Shown piece by piece: positions 1-9,755 of a stretch of 64,000 bases of DNA. The notes below the pieces were generated by a model. The model made no database searches and was not told the DNA's origin. It saw only the letters and a list, made by a program, of their open reading frames with translations. Every line of letters begins with the position of its first letter. Positions within the stretch are counted from its first letter, which is position 1. Where the stretch lies: the NCBI GenBank assembly GCA_006218045.1, contig VBWB01000008.1, positions 62,001 through 126,000 on the forward strand, given 5' to 3'. Source of the DNA: Stygiobacter sp. GTDB lineage: Bacteria > Pseudomonadota > Alphaproteobacteria > Rhodospirillales > Magnetospirillaceae. The translations under genes were made by a program, and so were the position numbers.

Positions 1-1212
1 ACCGATTTGGTGGGGCGCATCGCCGCCGATTATCTGGGGCAAAGCACCCGGGCCGGCGAGGTCGCCGAGGCCATTTCCCATCACGCCCGTGATCGGGTTC
101 TGGTTGGTGCGGCGCTGGCCCTGGTCGTCGGGTTGGTGCTGTCGGCGTTGCTGACCCGGTCCATCGCCGGGCCGCTCAAGCAGATGACCAACGCCATGAA
201 CGCCTTGGCCCAAGGCAATCTGTTCGTCGACATTCCTTCGTGGCGCCGCTCGGATGAGGTCGGCGCCATGGCTCGGGCCATGGAGGTGTTCAAGACCAAT
301 TCCCTGGGCCTGGAGAAAATGCGGCAGGAGCAGGAAGCGGCCAAACGGCGCGCCGATGCCGAGCGCACCCAGGCCATCCACGACATGGCCCGGGTGTTCG
401 AGGAACGGGTGGCCGGGGTGGTCACCCAGGTGTTCGTCTCCGCCAATACCCTGCGCCATGCCGCCGACAGCATGAACAACGGCGCCAGCCATGCCGGCCA
501 TCATGCCGCCAGCGTGGCGCAATCGTCGGAACAGGCGTCGGCGGGGGTGCAAAACGTCGCCACCGCCACCGAAGAGCTGGCCGCTTCGATCCGCGAGATC
601 GCCCGTCAGGTGACCATGTCCGCCGATACCAGCCGGGTGGCGGTGGGCGAGGTCGACAAGGCCATGGCCAGTGCCGACCAGTTGGCCGAGGTGGCCAAGC
701 ATATCGGTCAGGTGGTGACCTTGATCAACGAGATCGCCGGGCAGACCAATTTGCTGGCCCTTAACGCCACCATCGAGGCGGCCCGCGCCGGGGAAGCCGG
801 CAAGGGTTTCGCCGTGGTCGCGGGTGAAGTGAAATCCCTGGCCAACCAGACCACCCGGGCCACCGCCGATATCGCCGCCCAGATCGACCAGATCCGTGCC
901 GCCGCCACCGAAGTGGTCGGCGCGATCGGCGGGGTCGGTCAGACCATCCGCGCCCTGGACGGCATTTCCCAGGGTATCGCGGCGGCGGTGGAGGAACAGG
1001 AGGCGGCGACGGCGGAAATCGCCACCTCGCTGGAGCGGGTGGCCGGCAGCGCCCAGGCGGTCAGCGACAGCATCGTCGAGGTCAGCCAGGCCAGCGATAC
1101 CAACGCCCAGGCGGCGGAAACCGTTCTGGTCGCCGCCAACGACCTGAACGGCCATTCCCAGATCCTGGGCGAGGCGGTCGAGGGCTTTCTGTCCACCGTC
1201 CGCGCCGCCTGA
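1..1212 (+). CDS. Methyl-accepting chemotaxis protein, 5' end outside the window
   Basis: C-terminal 403 residues of a chemoreceptor; the frame is open to base 1, so the sensory N-terminus is missing. A hydrophobic segment (about residues 35-56 of the visible part) leads into a HAMP linker, then a long coiled-coil MCP signalling domain with the conserved hairpin tip ([20 protein letters not shown]) that contacts CheA and CheW. No CheR-docking pentapeptide is seen at the C-terminus, which ends FLSTVRAA, almost the same ending as the second MCP of this window. The ligand cannot be inferred because the sensor domain is outside. The stop codon abuts a strong inverted repeat. Confidence 0.93.
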   Translation, partial: TDLVGRIAADYLGQSTRAGEVAEAISHHARDRVLVGAALALVVGLVLSALLTRSIAGPLKQMTNAMNALAQGNLFVDIPSWRRSDEVGAMARAMEVFKTNSLGLEKMRQEQEAAKRRADAERTQAIHDMARVFEERVAGVVTQVFVSANTLRHAADSMNNGASHAGHHAASVAQSSEQASAGVQNVATATEELAASIREIARQVTMSADTSRVAVGEVDKAMASADQLAEVAKHIGQVVTLINEIAGQTNLLALNATIEAARAGEAGKGFAVVAGEVKSLANQTTRATADIAAQIDQIRAAATEVVGAIGGVGQTIRALDGISQGIAAAVEEQEAATAEIATSLERVAGSAQAVSDSIVEVSQASDTNAQAAETVLVAANDLNGHSQILGEAVEGFLSTVRAA

Positions 1213-1344
1213 TACCAAATCCCGGTGAGTCTAACTCACCGGGATTTGGTTAGGCCCAAGGGGCCGCGCGGCTTATGCCGCGGGAGGCAAGGGTTGCGGA
1301 GCAACCCGCCCGCCGCTTGGGTTACGATCAGCGGGATATGGTAT
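1212..1344. other. Cluster of alternative hairpins after the MCP gene
   Basis: A perfect 16-bp inverted repeat (1214-1229 with 1235-1250, 5-base loop) begins two bases after the MCP stop. No T-run follows, so it is not a classical intrinsic terminator. Nested hairpins follow: 1267-1272 with 1277-1282, 1291-1297 with 1301-1307 (GGGTTGC, loop GGA) and the closing pair CCCAAG 1255-1260 with CTTGGG 1316-1321. The left arm 1212-1224 can also pair, with one mismatch, to 1332-1344, so two mutually exclusive folds are possible. Confidence 0.7.
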
Positions 1345-1356
1345 GAGGTGGTACCC

Positions 1357-1396
1357 GTGGAAAAGTCCCTCGGCTACGCCTCGGTGTACTTTTTCA
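1357..1396. repeat. Dispersed 3'-end repeat, copy 1
   Basis: Arms GTGGAAAAGT (1357-1366) and ACTTTTTCAC (1387-1396) form a 10-bp stem with one mismatch around a 20-base centre that holds two direct CCTCGG motifs. The right arm contains the stop codon of the minus-strand reductase gene (1394-1396). Two further copies lie at 39680-39720 and 39859-39896, also directly next to gene 3' ends. Confidence 0.75.
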
Positions 1397-2491
1397 CGAT
1401 CCCGCCAGCGCCGGATAATCCACATAGCCCTTGGCTCCGCCGCCATACAGGCTGGCGCGGTCAAGGGCGTTGAGGGGCGCGCCCCGGCGCAGGCGTTCGA
1501 CCAGATCGGGATTGGCGATGAAGTCGCGCCCGAACGACACCAGATCGGCTCTTTTGTCGTCGATGGCCGCCTGGGCGCTGGCCAGGTTCAGGCAATTATT
1601 GGCCATGTAGACGCCGCTGAAACGGCGGCGCAACGCCTGGAAATCCACCACCGGATCGGTGTCGCGGCTGGCGCCGGTGATGCCCTCGATCATATGGATA
1701 TAGACCGGACCGATGGCGTCGAGCTTGTCCACCGCCAGCTCGAACAGGGCTTGCGGGGCGCTGTCGGCGCAATCGTTGATGGGGCCGGCGGGCGACAGCC
1801 GCACGCCGACGCGGTCGCGCCCGATCTCGGCGCAGACGGCGGCGGTGACCTCGGCCAGCAGGCGGGTGCGGTTGTCGCTGGAACCGCCATAGGCATCGTC
1901 GCGCCGGTTGGCGCCATCCTTCATGAATTGATCGATCAGATAGCCGTTGGCGCCATGAATCTCGACACCGTCGAAGCCGGCCAGGGCCGCATTGGCGGCA
2001 CCGCGGCGGAAATCGTCGACGATGCCGGGGATTTCCGCCAGATCAAGGGCACGCGGCGCCGAGACCGGGACGAAGCCTTCGCCCAGATAGGTCTTGGTGT
2101 CGGCGGTGATGGCCGACGGCGCCAACGGTGCCGCCTGGCCGGGCAGCAGCGACACGTGCGACACCCGGCCCACATGCCACAATTGCAGGAAGATGCGACC
2201 GCCGGCAGCGTGCACCGCATCGGTGACCCGGCGCCAGCCGGCCACCTGTTCGGGACTGTGGATACCCGGCGTCGCCAGATAGCCCTGGCCCATGGGGCTG
2301 ACCTGCGAGCCTTCGGCGACGATCAGCCCGGCACCGGCGCGTTGCGCGTAGTAATCGGCGGTGATCGCCGCCGCCACGTTGCCGTGCTCGGCCCGGTTGC
2401 GGGTCAGGGGCGCCATGACGACGCGGTTGGCCAGGGTGATGGGGCCCAAGGGCATGGGCTGAAACAGCGGATGGAGAGCGGATGCGGTCAA
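1394..2491 (-). CDS. Old yellow enzyme family NADH:flavin oxidoreductase (NemA-like)
   Basis: A 365-residue FMN-dependent ene-reductase that would reduce activated alkenes, nitroesters or N-ethylmaleimide with NAD(P)H in the cytoplasm. The TIM-barrel hallmarks are present: NRVVMAPLTRNRA near the N-terminus, YYAQRAGAGLIVAEG, LQLWHVGRVSH and the substrate-binding EIHGANGYLIDQF. The length is usual for class I members. The start is a TTG at 2489-2491, chosen because AGGAG lies seven bases upstream (2498-2502). It is convergent with the MCP gene and its stop lies inside a dispersed repeat. No TetR or MarR regulator is adjacent. The family is certain; the physiological substrate is not. Confidence 0.92.
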   Translation of the reverse strand: MTASALHPLFQPMPLGPITLANRVVMAPLTRNRAEHGNVAAAITADYYAQRAGAGLIVAEGSQVSPMGQGYLATPGIHSPEQVAGWRRVTDAVHAAGGRIFLQLWHVGRVSHVSLLPGQAAPLAPSAITADTKTYLGEGFVPVSAPRALDLAEIPGIVDDFRRGAANAALAGFDGVEIHGANGYLIDQFMKDGANRRDDAYGGSSDNRTRLLAEVTAAVCAEIGRDRVGVRLSPAGPINDCADSAPQALFELAVDKLDAIGPVYIHMIEGITGASRDTDPVVDFQALRRRFSGVYMANNCLNLASAQAAIDDKRADLVSFGRDFIANPDLVERLRRGAPLNALDRASLYGGGAKGYVDYPALAGS

Positions 2492-2524
2492 GGGGGGACT
2501 CCTGTCGTGATACAGTTTGTCGTG

Positions 2525-2551
2525 TTGACTGGCGATAAAGTGTATTATAAT
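2525..2551 (+). promoter_or_regulatory. Sigma-70-like promoter for the hemerythrin gene
   Basis: TTGACT (2525-2530) and a perfect TATAAT (2546-2551) are separated by 15 bases, shorter than the ideal 17. The transcript would start about 30 bases before the ATG at 2589. This is one of the few AT-rich patches in this part of the window. Confidence 0.5.
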
Positions 2552-2588
2552 CTTACCTAATCACATCGTATAGCGTGGATTAGCTGCC

Positions 2589-3158
2589 ATGGGCGCCCTG
2601 CAAATCATCAAGTCTGAGCACCGGAATTTGTACCGTGTCCTCCACGTTCTGCGCACGGTCGGTTATGCCATGCGCGACGGTCAACGCTTTGACAGCGCGT
2701 TGCTGGCCGCCATCATCGACTATATCGACGCCTTTCCCGAACGCTTCCACCATCCCAAGGAAAACGAATACCTGTTCAAGGCGCTGCGCCGGGTTTCCGC
2801 GGTGGCCGAGTCCACCTTGGCCGAACTGGAAAAGGAACACCATGACGGGCCGGAGGAAATCGTCCGCCTGCGTGCCGCCCTGGCCGAGGTGGATGGTGGC
2901 GTCGAGGGGGCCAATGCCCGTTTCGCCGACATGCTGGTGAGCTACGCGGAAATGGGCATGAGCCACATGCACAAGGAAGAAAGCATTATCCTGCCTTTGG
3001 CGGCCAAGGAACTGAGCGCCGAGGATTGGGCGGCCATGGACAATGCCTTCGCCGACAACCGCGATCCGTTGTTTTCGGAAGACGCGCGCGAGGAAATGCG
3101 CGGGCTCTACAGCCGCATCGTCGCCCTGGCGCCGGCTCCTTGGGGCGTTGGAGACTAG
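2589..3158 (+). CDS. Hemerythrin-like (HHE) domain protein
   Basis: A 189-residue cytoplasmic protein predicted to bind a non-haem di-iron site in a four-helix bundle. Candidate ligands are spaced as in the HHE family: H11 (SEHRNLY), H54/H55 with E58 and E60 (HHPKENE), H84/H85 (EKEHHDG) and H126/H128 with E130 (SHMHKEE). Related proteins take part in oxygen, nitric oxide or iron handling and often accompany denitrification genes; an NnrS-like gene lies at 29977. There is no signal peptide. The ribosome binding site is weak, but a good promoter precedes the gene. Its last codons share a 17-bp sequence with the end of the facing bolA gene. Confidence 0.88.
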   Translation: MGALQIIKSEHRNLYRVLHVLRTVGYAMRDGQRFDSALLAAIIDYIDAFPERFHHPKENEYLFKALRRVSAVAESTLAELEKEHHDGPEEIVRLRAALAEVDGGVEGANARFADMLVSYAEMGMSHMHKEESIILPLAAKELSAEDWAAMDNAFADNRDPLFSEDAREEMRGLYSRIVALAPAPWGVGD

Positions 3159-3215
3159 GGAAAGTCCTTTCCTGCCGGCGCCGTTCACTTGAATACGTCG
3201 CCGGCTCCTTGGGGC
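3130..3215. repeat. 17-bp direct repeat at the ends of two convergent genes
   Basis: CGCCGGCTCCTTGGGGC occurs at 3130-3146, inside the last codons of the hemerythrin gene, and again at 3199-3215, touching the bolA stop codon. The 52 bases between hold no gene. The pair could reflect a small duplication at the convergent junction. Confidence 0.7.
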
Positions 3216-3505
3216 TAAACCTCGTCCGGGGTCTTGGTCACCAATTGCAGGGCGTGGACCGGACCGGCCAGTTCCTCGGCCAGCAGCGTATTGACCATGC
3301 GGTGACGTTCCACCCTTGATTTGCCGGCGAAAGCCGCCGACACCACCGCCACCTTGAAATGGGTTTCCCCCGCCGCCCCGGCATGGCCCGGCTCGGTCAT
3401 GCGATGGGCGTGGCCGGCATGGCGATGGGAATCGTCGACGATCTCCAGGCTTTGCGGGGCCAGGCCTTGGGTCAATTTGCTTTCGATGGCGGTGCGGACC
3501 GACAT
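3215..3505 (-). CDS. bolA: BolA family protein
   Basis: A 96-residue BolA/IbaG-type protein that normally pairs with a monothiol glutaredoxin in Fe-S cluster and iron-status control. The family core is visible: VRTAIESKLTQ at the N-terminus, LEIVDDSHRHAGH with the conserved His, GETHFKVAVVS, and RVERHRMVNTLL near the C-terminus. In alphaproteobacteria bolA is often close to a J-domain gene and cobS-cobT. The same genes are found here 2 kb away, with a chemoreceptor gene in between. Transcription is probably independent, since an 83-base gap with a hairpin separates it from that MCP gene. Confidence 0.92.
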   Translation of the reverse strand: MSVRTAIESKLTQGLAPQSLEIVDDSHRHAGHAHRMTEPGHAGAAGETHFKVAVVSAAFAGKSRVERHRMVNTLLAEELAGPVHALQLVTKTPDEV

Positions 3506-3530
3506 GACGGTTCCTCATGTGAAGCGGAAA

Positions 3531-3572
3531 GACAGGACTTGGGCCGCAAAGGCAGCGGCGTCAAGTCCTGTC
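3531..3572 (-). terminator. Hairpin after the Cache-MCP gene
   Basis: A perfect 11-bp inverted repeat (GACAGGACTTG at 3531-3541, complement at 3562-3572) lies 17 bases past the stop of the minus-strand MCP gene. On that strand only a short TTT run follows, so termination is plausible rather than certain. The hairpin is also upstream of bolA, so a regulatory role is the alternative. Confidence 0.45.
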
Positions 3573-3588
3573 CCGTCATAAATCGCAC

Positions 3589-5271
3589 TCAGGCGGCGCG
3601 CACCGAATGCAGGAAGTTCTGCACTTCGCTCCGCAGTTTCTCGCTTTGACTGCCCAGCAATTCGGCGGCGGACAGCAGGCCTTCCGCCGCTTGCGCGGTT
3701 TCGCCGGCGGCTTCGCGCACGGTGCCGATATTGCGGGACACGCTGTTGGTGCCCTCGGACGCCAATTGCACGTTGCGGCTGATTTCCTGGGTGGCGGCGT
3801 TCTGTTCCTCGACGGCGGCGGCGATGGCCGAGGCGATCTGGTTGATATTGGTGATGGTGCCGCCCATGCCTTCGATGGACGCCACCGTCGCCCGTGTTTC
3901 CGCCTGGATGCCGTTGATCTGCGCGCCGATTTCCTCGGTTGCCTTGGCGGTCTGATTGGCCAGCGCCTTGACCTCGTTGGCGACGACGGCGAAACCTTTG
4001 CCGGCATCGCCGGCGCGCGCCGCCTCGATGGTGGCGTTCAGGGCCAACAGATTGGTCTGGCTGGCGATGTCGTTGATCAGCTTGACCACCTCGCCGATGC
4101 GCGCCGCCGCCTGGGCCAGGCCTTGCACCATCTCGTTGGCGCGTCCGGCCTCGGTCACCGCCGCCTCGCTGATATCGGCGGAGCGGGTGACCTGCTGGCC
4201 GATCTCGCTGATCGCCGCCGACAATTCCTCGCTGGCGGCGGCCACCGTCTGCACGTTGGCCGAGGCCTCTTCCGCCGCGCTGACCACATGGGCGGCGCTT
4301 TCGCTGCCGGTGGAGGCGGTTTCGCGCATGGTCTGGGCGATGGTGCGCAGATGGCCGGCGGCAGTGACCACGGCACCGACGATCTCGCCCACATTGGCCT
4401 CGAAGTCGTCGGCGACGCGGGCCATGGCGGCGGTCCGCTCGGCTTCCGCCCGTTTCGCCGCCGCTTCCTGTTCGGCCTCCAGCCGGACCTTGTCGCGGGC
4501 ATTGTCGCGGAAGACCAGCAGGGCCTTGGCCATGGCGCCGATTTCGTCGCCGCGGTCATCGCCGACCACCGCGCCGTCGACGTCGCCCGCCGCCAGACCG
4601 TTCATGCGTGCGGTCATACCGCGCAGCGGCGACACCACCGAGCGAATGGCCAGCCAAGCCATGCCCAGGGTGAGGATGATCACCACCAGGGCGACCAGCC
4701 CCAATTCCAGGACCAAGCCCCGGGTCATGGCGTCGATGTCGTCCACATAGACGCCCGAACCGACCATGAAGTTCCAGCCCGGGACCATTTCGGCGTAGGA
4801 GATCTTGGGCACCGGCTTGTCCGTTCCGGTACGGGGCCAGACGTAATGGACATAACCGCCGCCGGCCTTGGCCTGGGTGATCAGGTCGCGCACGATGTAG
4901 ACGCCGTTGGCATCCTTTAATTCGGTCAGACTTTTCCCGACCAGATCGGCTTTCGGATGGACATAGGTGGTCGCCTTGTCGTCGAAGGCGAAAATATATT
5001 CGCTGCCGTCATAGCGCATGCCATCCAGGGCCATGAAGGCTTGCTTGCGCGCGTCCTCCTCGCTCAGGCGTCCGGCATCCACTTCCTTGCGGTAGCGCTT
5101 CATGACGCCGATTGCGGTCTCGACGATGCTTTTGACCTTGGCGTGATGTTCTTCCATCACCGATGCGGACAGCAATTTCAGGCTGTACCCGGTCAGCATG
5201 ACAAGGGCGACAATCAAAAGAAGTACAGGCGCCCATACGCGTGTGCTGATGGGAGTGCTTCGTATATTCAT
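3589..5271 (-). CDS. Methyl-accepting chemotaxis protein with single Cache domain
   Basis: A 560-residue chemoreceptor. A first transmembrane helix lies at about 13-34. A periplasmic sCache_2-type sensor follows at about 35-185, with the features [24 protein letters not shown] and [17 protein letters not shown], then a second helix at about 187-210, HAMP at 210-262 and the MCP signalling domain to the end. The signalling tip is [20 protein letters not shown]. sCache_2 receptors usually bind small carboxylates or other metabolites; the ligand is not deducible here. It ends FLHSVRAA, like the first MCP. The sequence before the start is unusually AT-rich. Confidence 0.95.
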   Translation of the reverse strand: MNIRSTPISTRVWAPVLLLIVALVMLTGYSLKLLSASVMEEHHAKVKSIVETAIGVMKRYRKEVDAGRLSEEDARKQAFMALDGMRYDGSEYIFAFDDKATTYVHPKADLVGKSLTELKDANGVYIVRDLITQAKAGGGYVHYVWPRTGTDKPVPKISYAEMVPGWNFMVGSGVYVDDIDAMTRGLVLELGLVALVVIILTLGMAWLAIRSVVSPLRGMTARMNGLAAGDVDGAVVGDDRGDEIGAMAKALLVFRDNARDKVRLEAEQEAAAKRAEAERTAAMARVADDFEANVGEIVGAVVTAAGHLRTIAQTMRETASTGSESAAHVVSAAEEASANVQTVAAASEELSAAISEIGQQVTRSADISEAAVTEAGRANEMVQGLAQAAARIGEVVKLINDIASQTNLLALNATIEAARAGDAGKGFAVVANEVKALANQTAKATEEIGAQINGIQAETRATVASIEGMGGTITNINQIASAIAAAVEEQNAATQEISRNVQLASEGTNSVSRNIGTVREAAGETAQAAEGLLSAAELLGSQSEKLRSEVQNFLHSVRAA

Positions 5272-5360
5272 GGCAGTCTCGTCTCATGGCCGGAAAGATA
5301 AAGGATGTGCGTTATTACTGATGGCTATGATTAACGCTGCGATAAATTAACCATAAAGTT

Positions 5361-5380
5361 ATATATCGGAAAAGATATAT
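5361..5380. promoter_or_regulatory. AT-rich palindrome between divergent genes
   Basis: ATATATC (5361-5367) and GATATAT (5374-5380) form a 7-bp palindrome with a 6-base spacer in the AT-rich gap between the divergent MCP and J-domain genes. This may be an operator or promoter element. No regulator can be named. Confidence 0.3.
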
Positions 5381-5518
5381 TTTTGAGTAAGCTTGTTTAC
5401 TGCAATTAATGGCATTTATGCGCAAAACCAAACACGCAATAGGCTGTTAGGTGTGGATTTGACATGCCGGTTTTATCCTCGCCTTGCCTCGTCCGCCGCC
5501 GGCCATCATATTGTCGTG

Positions 5519-6097
5519 ATGAAAGCGAATTCGTCGAAACGGTCCTGGTCCACCTGGCATCCCGATCCGGCCCCCAAGCCGGCGGCGCGGGCTTGCGACC
5601 ATCCCGGCTGTAACGGGGTGGGGGAGTTCCGCGCGCCGCGCTCGCGCGATCAACTGAACGAATATTATTGGTTCTGCCTCGACCACGTGCGCGCCTACAA
5701 CGCGTCGTGGGATTTCTACAAGGGCATGAGTCAGGACCAGATCGAGGACGAAATCCGCCGCTCCACCACCTGGCAGCGCCAGACCTGGCCGTTGGGGGCC
5801 AAGACCGGCAACAAGCACTTCACCTTTTCCATGCACGATCCCTTGGGCGTGTTCGAGGACGAGGCGGAGGAGATGAAAAAGGCCCGCACCCGCCCGCCCT
5901 CACCGGAAGAAGCGGCCCTGCGCGTGCTGGGGTTGACGGAAATGCCATCGGTCGCCACCCTGAAAGCGTGCTACAAGAAACTGGTCAAACAGCATCATCC
6001 CGATGCCAATGGCGGCGACAAGGACGCAGAGGAAACCTTTAAAGTGATCTCTCAGGCCTACAAGACCTTGCTTGACAGCCTGACAGCAGAAGATTGA
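5519..6097 (+). CDS. J-domain (DnaJ-like) protein with Cys-containing N-terminus
   Basis: A 192-residue protein with a C-terminal J-domain (about residues 130-190) that contains the HPD tripeptide in [13 protein letters not shown]; this loop stimulates the DnaK ATPase. The N-terminal half carries ACDHPGC and, about 35 residues later, FCLDH, which could form a small metal site. The ATG at 5519 is chosen because conserved-looking sequence begins there; an in-frame start further upstream adds 42 residues of poor quality. The gene directly precedes cobS-cobT, an arrangement seen in other alphaproteobacteria. It may therefore help fold or remodel the AAA+ cobaltochelatase, though that is inference. 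Confidence 0.88.
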   Translation: MKANSSKRSWSTWHPDPAPKPAARACDHPGCNGVGEFRAPRSRDQLNEYYWFCLDHVRAYNASWDFYKGMSQDQIEDEIRRSTTWQRQTWPLGAKTGNKHFTFSMHDPLGVFEDEAEEMKKARTRPPSPEEAALRVLGLTEMPSVATLKACYKKLVKQHHPDANGGDKDAEETFKVISQAYKTLLDSLTAED

Positions 6098-6135
6098 CCG
6101 CCGGACCGCCGGCCAAGAGGGAAAACCACATCATC

Positions 6136-7137
6136 ATGACCGCGAACATTGCCAGCCCGCTTGCTTCGGATCACCCGCTCGCCATGCCCGACATCACGCT
6201 GGACGTCCGCGACGTCTTCGGCCTCGACGTGGATCTGAGCGTCCCCGCCTTCAGCGTCGGCTCGGAACATGTTCCGGACATCGATCCCAGCTATCGCTTC
6301 GACCGCGACACCACGCTCGCCATCCTGGCCGGCTTCGCCTTCAACCGCCGTGTCATGGTCCAGGGCTATCACGGCACCGGCAAGTCCACTCATATCGAGC
6401 AGGTGGCGGCGCGCCTCAACTGGCCGTGCATCCGCGTCAACCTGGACAGCCATGTCAGCCGCATCGATCTGATCGGCAAGGACGCCATCGTGCTGAAGGA
6501 CGGCAAGCAGATCACCGAATTCCGCGAAGGCATCCTGCCGTGGGCGTTGCAGCACCCCTGTGCCCTGGTGTTCGACGAATACGATGCCGGTCGTCCCGAC
6601 GTCATGTTCGTCATCCAGCGCGTGCTCGAGGTGGAAGGCAAGCTGACGCTTCTGGACCAGAACCGGGTGATCCGTCCGCACAAGGCCTTCCGCCTGTTCT
6701 CCACCGCCAACACCGTGGGCCTGGGTGACACCACCGGTCTGTATCACGGCACCCAGCAGATCAACCAGGGCCAGATGGACCGCTGGAACATCGTCGCCAC
6801 CCTCAATTACCTCGAGCACGATGCCGAATGCGCCATCATCGCCGCCAAGTTGCCGGGCTATGACACCGACGACGGTCGGGCGGTGATCGGTCGCATGGTG
6901 TCGCTGGCCGATCTGTCGCGCCAGGGCTTCATGAACGGCGATATCTCGACGGTGATGAGCCCGCGCACGGTGATCACCTGGGCCGAGAACGCCACCATTT
7001 TCGGCGACGTCGCCTTCGCCTTCCGCCTCACTTTCCTCAACAAGTGCGACGAGGTCGAGCGCCCGATCATCGCTGAATATTATCAGCGCTGCTTCGGCGT
7101 CGAACTGCCCGAAACCCCGGCGCGGGTCGCCCTGTAA
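6136..7137 (+). CDS. cobS: Aerobic cobaltochelatase subunit CobS
   Basis: A 333-residue AAA+ ATPase (MoxR-like clade) that, with CobT and CobN, inserts Co2+ into hydrogenobyrinic acid a,c-diamide in the oxygen-dependent cobalamin pathway. The Walker A motif GYHGTGKST is at 77-85 and the Walker B motif [10 protein letters not shown] at about 146-155. The length matches the CobS family (about 330). The ATG at 6136 is preferred over a TTG at 6094 that overlaps the previous stop, because the conserved family sequence begins after this ATG. CobT follows after 13 bases. CobN is not in the window. Confidence 0.95.
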   Translation: MTANIASPLASDHPLAMPDITLDVRDVFGLDVDLSVPAFSVGSEHVPDIDPSYRFDRDTTLAILAGFAFNRRVMVQGYHGTGKSTHIEQVAARLNWPCIRVNLDSHVSRIDLIGKDAIVLKDGKQITEFREGILPWALQHPCALVFDEYDAGRPDVMFVIQRVLEVEGKLTLLDQNRVIRPHKAFRLFSTANTVGLGDTTGLYHGTQQINQGQMDRWNIVATLNYLEHDAECAIIAAKLPGYDTDDGRAVIGRMVSLADLSRQGFMNGDISTVMSPRTVITWAENATIFGDVAFAFRLTFLNKCDEVERPIIAEYYQRCFGVELPETPARVAL

Positions 7138-7150
7138 AGGAGTCCGGCCG

Positions 7151-9061
7151 GTGCCAGAGCGCAATTCGGCGCATCCGTCGTCGTCGCCGCCGCCGCGCGA
7201 CGAAAGCCCCACCGACACCATGAAGCGGGCCACCGCCATGGCCCTGCGCGCCATCGCCGGGCGGGCTGATCTGGATGTGGGCTTCGTCACCGGTGCCGCC
7301 ACCGTGCGCGGGGTGGAAATCAAGCTGCCCAGCCCGCAAAAGAACCTGACGGCGGGCGATCTGGTGCGTCTGCGCGGCACCGCCGACGCGGTGGCGCTCC
7401 GGTTCCGCTATCACAACGACGCGGTGCACGCCAAGCGCATGCCGCCCGACCCGCAGGCCCGCAAGGTCTACGAGGCGGTGGAGCAGGCCCGCATCGAGGC
7501 CCTGGGCGCCCGGCGCATGGCCGGGGTGGCCGACAACATCGCCGGCGTGCTGGAACAGCGCTGCCGGGCCGAGGGCATCGACCGCATCACCAAGCGCGAC
7601 GACATGCCGCTGTCGGAAGCCATGCGCTTCCTCGCCCGCGAACACTTCACCGGGTTTGAACCGCCGGCGGCGGCGGAACGCGCCGTCAATCTGTGGCGGC
7701 CCTATATCGAGGAAAAGATCGGACACAGCCTGGACGGGCTGCGCGACCTGATCGCCGACGAAGAGGCTTTCGCCGGTAGTCTCAAGGATCTGCTGGTCCA
7801 GTTGGACATTTTCGACGAATCCGAACTGGAATCGGAAGAAAAGCAGTCGGACGAGGAAGGTCAAGAGGCGCGCGAAGGCCAGTCGGAAGGGCAGAAGGAC
7901 AAGGACGGCGACAGCCAGAGCCAGGGCCAGCAGGGCGAAGGCGAACCCAAGGCGGCGCCCAGCGCCGCCGAGGGCTCGGGCGAGCAGGACGGCTTGGAAA
8001 GCGCCTCGGAAGAGGTGCTGATGACCGGCGCCGGCACCGAGGAAGCGGGCGGGCCGTCACGTCAGCGCCAGACCTTCACCCCCCAGGCCGGGGCCAATGG
8101 TGAAAAGCCCTATCACCCCTATACCACCAAGTACGATCAGGTGATCACGGCGGAAGAATTGTGCGAGCCCGAGGAAATGTCCCGGCTGCGCAATCAGCTC
8201 GACCAGCAGATGAGTCATCTGCAAGGCGTCGTCTCCAAGCTGGCCAACCGCCTGCAACGCAAGCTGATGGCGCAGCAGACGCGGTCATGGATCTTCGACC
8301 TGGAGGAAGGCATCCTCGATACCGGGCGTCTGGCCCGCATCGTCGCCAATCCCACCCATTCGCTGTCGTTCAAGCACGAGAAGGAAACCGATTTCCGCGA
8401 CACCGTGGTGACGCTGTTGATCGACAATTCCGGCTCCATGCGCGGGCGGCCCATTACCGTTGCCGCCCTGTCCGCCGAGATTCTGGCCCGCACGCTGGAA
8501 CGCTGCGCCGTCAAGGTCGAGGTTCTGGGCTTCACCACCAAGGCGTGGAAGGGCGGCCAAGCGCGCGAGCAATGGCAAGCCGACGGCAAGCCGCAACAGC
8601 CGGGCCGCCTCAATGATCTGCGCCACATCGTCTACAAGGCCGCCGATGCGCCGTGGCGCCGTGCCCGCAAGAATCTGGGGCTGATGCTGCGCGAAGGCGT
8701 GTTGAAGGAAAATATCGACGGCGAGGCGCTGTTATGGGCGCATGACCGTCTGATCGGGCGGAATGAGCAACGCCGCATCCTGATGGTGATTTCCGATGGT
8801 GCCCCGGTGGATGATTCGACCCTGTCGGTCAATTCCGGCAATTATCTGGAGCGGCATCTGCGCGACGTCATCGACTATATCGAGACCAAGTCGCCGGTGG
8901 AACTGATCGCCATCGGCATCGGCCACGACGTCACCCGCTATTACCGCCGCGCCGTCACCATCATGGATGCCGAGGAACTGGGCGGCGCCGTCATGCGCCA
9001 ACTCACCGCGCTTTTCGATGAAGAGGGTGTGACGGGCGCAATCAGGCCTGGACTCAGGTAA
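7151..9061 (+). CDS. cobT: Aerobic cobaltochelatase subunit CobT
   Basis: A 636-residue partner of CobS in the cobalt-insertion complex. The N-terminal helical domain is followed by a highly acidic, Glu/Gln/Ser-rich linker (about 215-300) and a C-terminal von Willebrand A domain. Its MIDAS motif [11 protein letters not shown] (DxSxS) lies near residues 420-432. The start is GTG at 7151 with AAGGAG eight bases upstream, overlapping the end of cobS. Size and domain order are standard for the family. The cluster ends here; the following hairpin chiefly serves the opposing gene. Confidence 0.95.
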   Translation: MPERNSAHPSSSPPPRDESPTDTMKRATAMALRAIAGRADLDVGFVTGAATVRGVEIKLPSPQKNLTAGDLVRLRGTADAVALRFRYHNDAVHAKRMPPDPQARKVYEAVEQARIEALGARRMAGVADNIAGVLEQRCRAEGIDRITKRDDMPLSEAMRFLAREHFTGFEPPAAAERAVNLWRPYIEEKIGHSLDGLRDLIADEEAFAGSLKDLLVQLDIFDESELESEEKQSDEEGQEAREGQSEGQKDKDGDSQSQGQQGEGEPKAAPSAAEGSGEQDGLESASEEVLMTGAGTEEAGGPSRQRQTFTPQAGANGEKPYHPYTTKYDQVITAEELCEPEEMSRLRNQLDQQMSHLQGVVSKLANRLQRKLMAQQTRSWIFDLEEGILDTGRLARIVANPTHSLSFKHEKETDFRDTVVTLLIDNSGSMRGRPITVAALSAEILARTLERCAVKVEVLGFTTKAWKGGQAREQWQADGKPQQPGRLNDLRHIVYKAADAPWRRARKNLGLMLREGVLKENIDGEALLWAHDRLIGRNEQRRILMVISDGAPVDDSTLSVNSGNYLERHLRDVIDYIETKSPVELIAIGIGHDVTRYYRRAVTIMDAEELGGAVMRQLTALFDEEGVTGAIRPGLR

Positions 9062-9101
9062 GCGCAGAATGTACATGCTTTGCTAAACAATCAGTATGAC
9101 C

Positions 9102-9139
9102 AAAAAAACTCCAGCCCTGCCTTATCCTTAGGCGGGGCT
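9102..9139 (-). terminator. Intrinsic terminator of the cupin gene
   Basis: The stem 9113-9121 with 9131-9139 (nine pairs, one G-U, loop of nine) is followed on the minus strand by seven T (complement of 9102-9108). On the plus strand it could also weakly end the cobT transcript. Confidence 0.75.
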
Positions 9140-9144
9140 TTCTG

Positions 9145-9591
9145 TTATTCGGTCGGCGCCAGCGAGGGAATGCGGACGATGTCGGCCTCATAAACCTCCT
9201 GGCTGCGTGAATTACGCCCCCAGGTCAGAAAGGTGGTGTCCTTGAGGAACACCATGGTGTGGTCGAGCATCGGTCCGGTAAAGAACATTTCGCCCGTGCT
9301 GAAGACCGTGCGGCGCGGCGCCTCGGCGCTGCCGGTGGGGCGTTCGTAATAGGCGATCTCGCCGTCAAGCACATAACAATAGTGCCAGTCGCTACGGTGA
9401 TAATGGTTGGCCCGCTGGGTGCCCTGTTGGGAATGAATCAGCACGCAACTGTCGCTGCGCAGGTCGAGCAATGGCTGGATCGCGCCGCGCTCGTCGGTGA
9501 AGGCCGGCGGTAGAGTTACCGTCGGCTCCGTGGGCCAGGCGGCCCGCTCGCTGTCGTCGATGGGGCGGATGGCGGGGTGGGGGGCTTGCAT
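9145..9591 (-). CDS. Cupin-fold protein, RmlC/FdtA-like
   Basis: A 148-residue single-domain cupin. The core shows DERGAIQPLLDL, a metal- or substrate-binding ANHYHRSDWHYCYVLDGEI and a late His in MLDHTMVF. This pattern is typical of sugar 3,4-ketoisomerases and epimerase-like cupins in polysaccharide gene clusters. The ATG at 9591 is chosen; a TTG at 9660 would add 23 residues with no family resemblance. It lies next to galU and on the same chromosome arm as the glycan region after 42758, which fits a role in nucleotide-sugar or capsule metabolism. The reaction cannot be assigned. Confidence 0.7.
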   Translation of the reverse strand: MQAPHPAIRPIDDSERAAWPTEPTVTLPPAFTDERGAIQPLLDLRSDSCVLIHSQQGTQRANHYHRSDWHYCYVLDGEIAYYERPTGSAEAPRRTVFSTGEMFFTGPMLDHTMVFLKDTTFLTWGRNSRSQEVYEADIVRIPSLAPTE

Positions 9592-9755
9592 GGTGGGGCG
9601 GACTTTGTTCGGTTCAATCACGTCCGAGCAAATAGCGTAAGGCGTGCTCGGACGCAACAAGATTATGCGACTTTGTGTAATGATAGAAATGTCAGGCCCA
9701 TGGTTTGGCGTGGCCGAAACGTGTAAAATGGACGTGTTGGGATGAGGAGGCAGTC

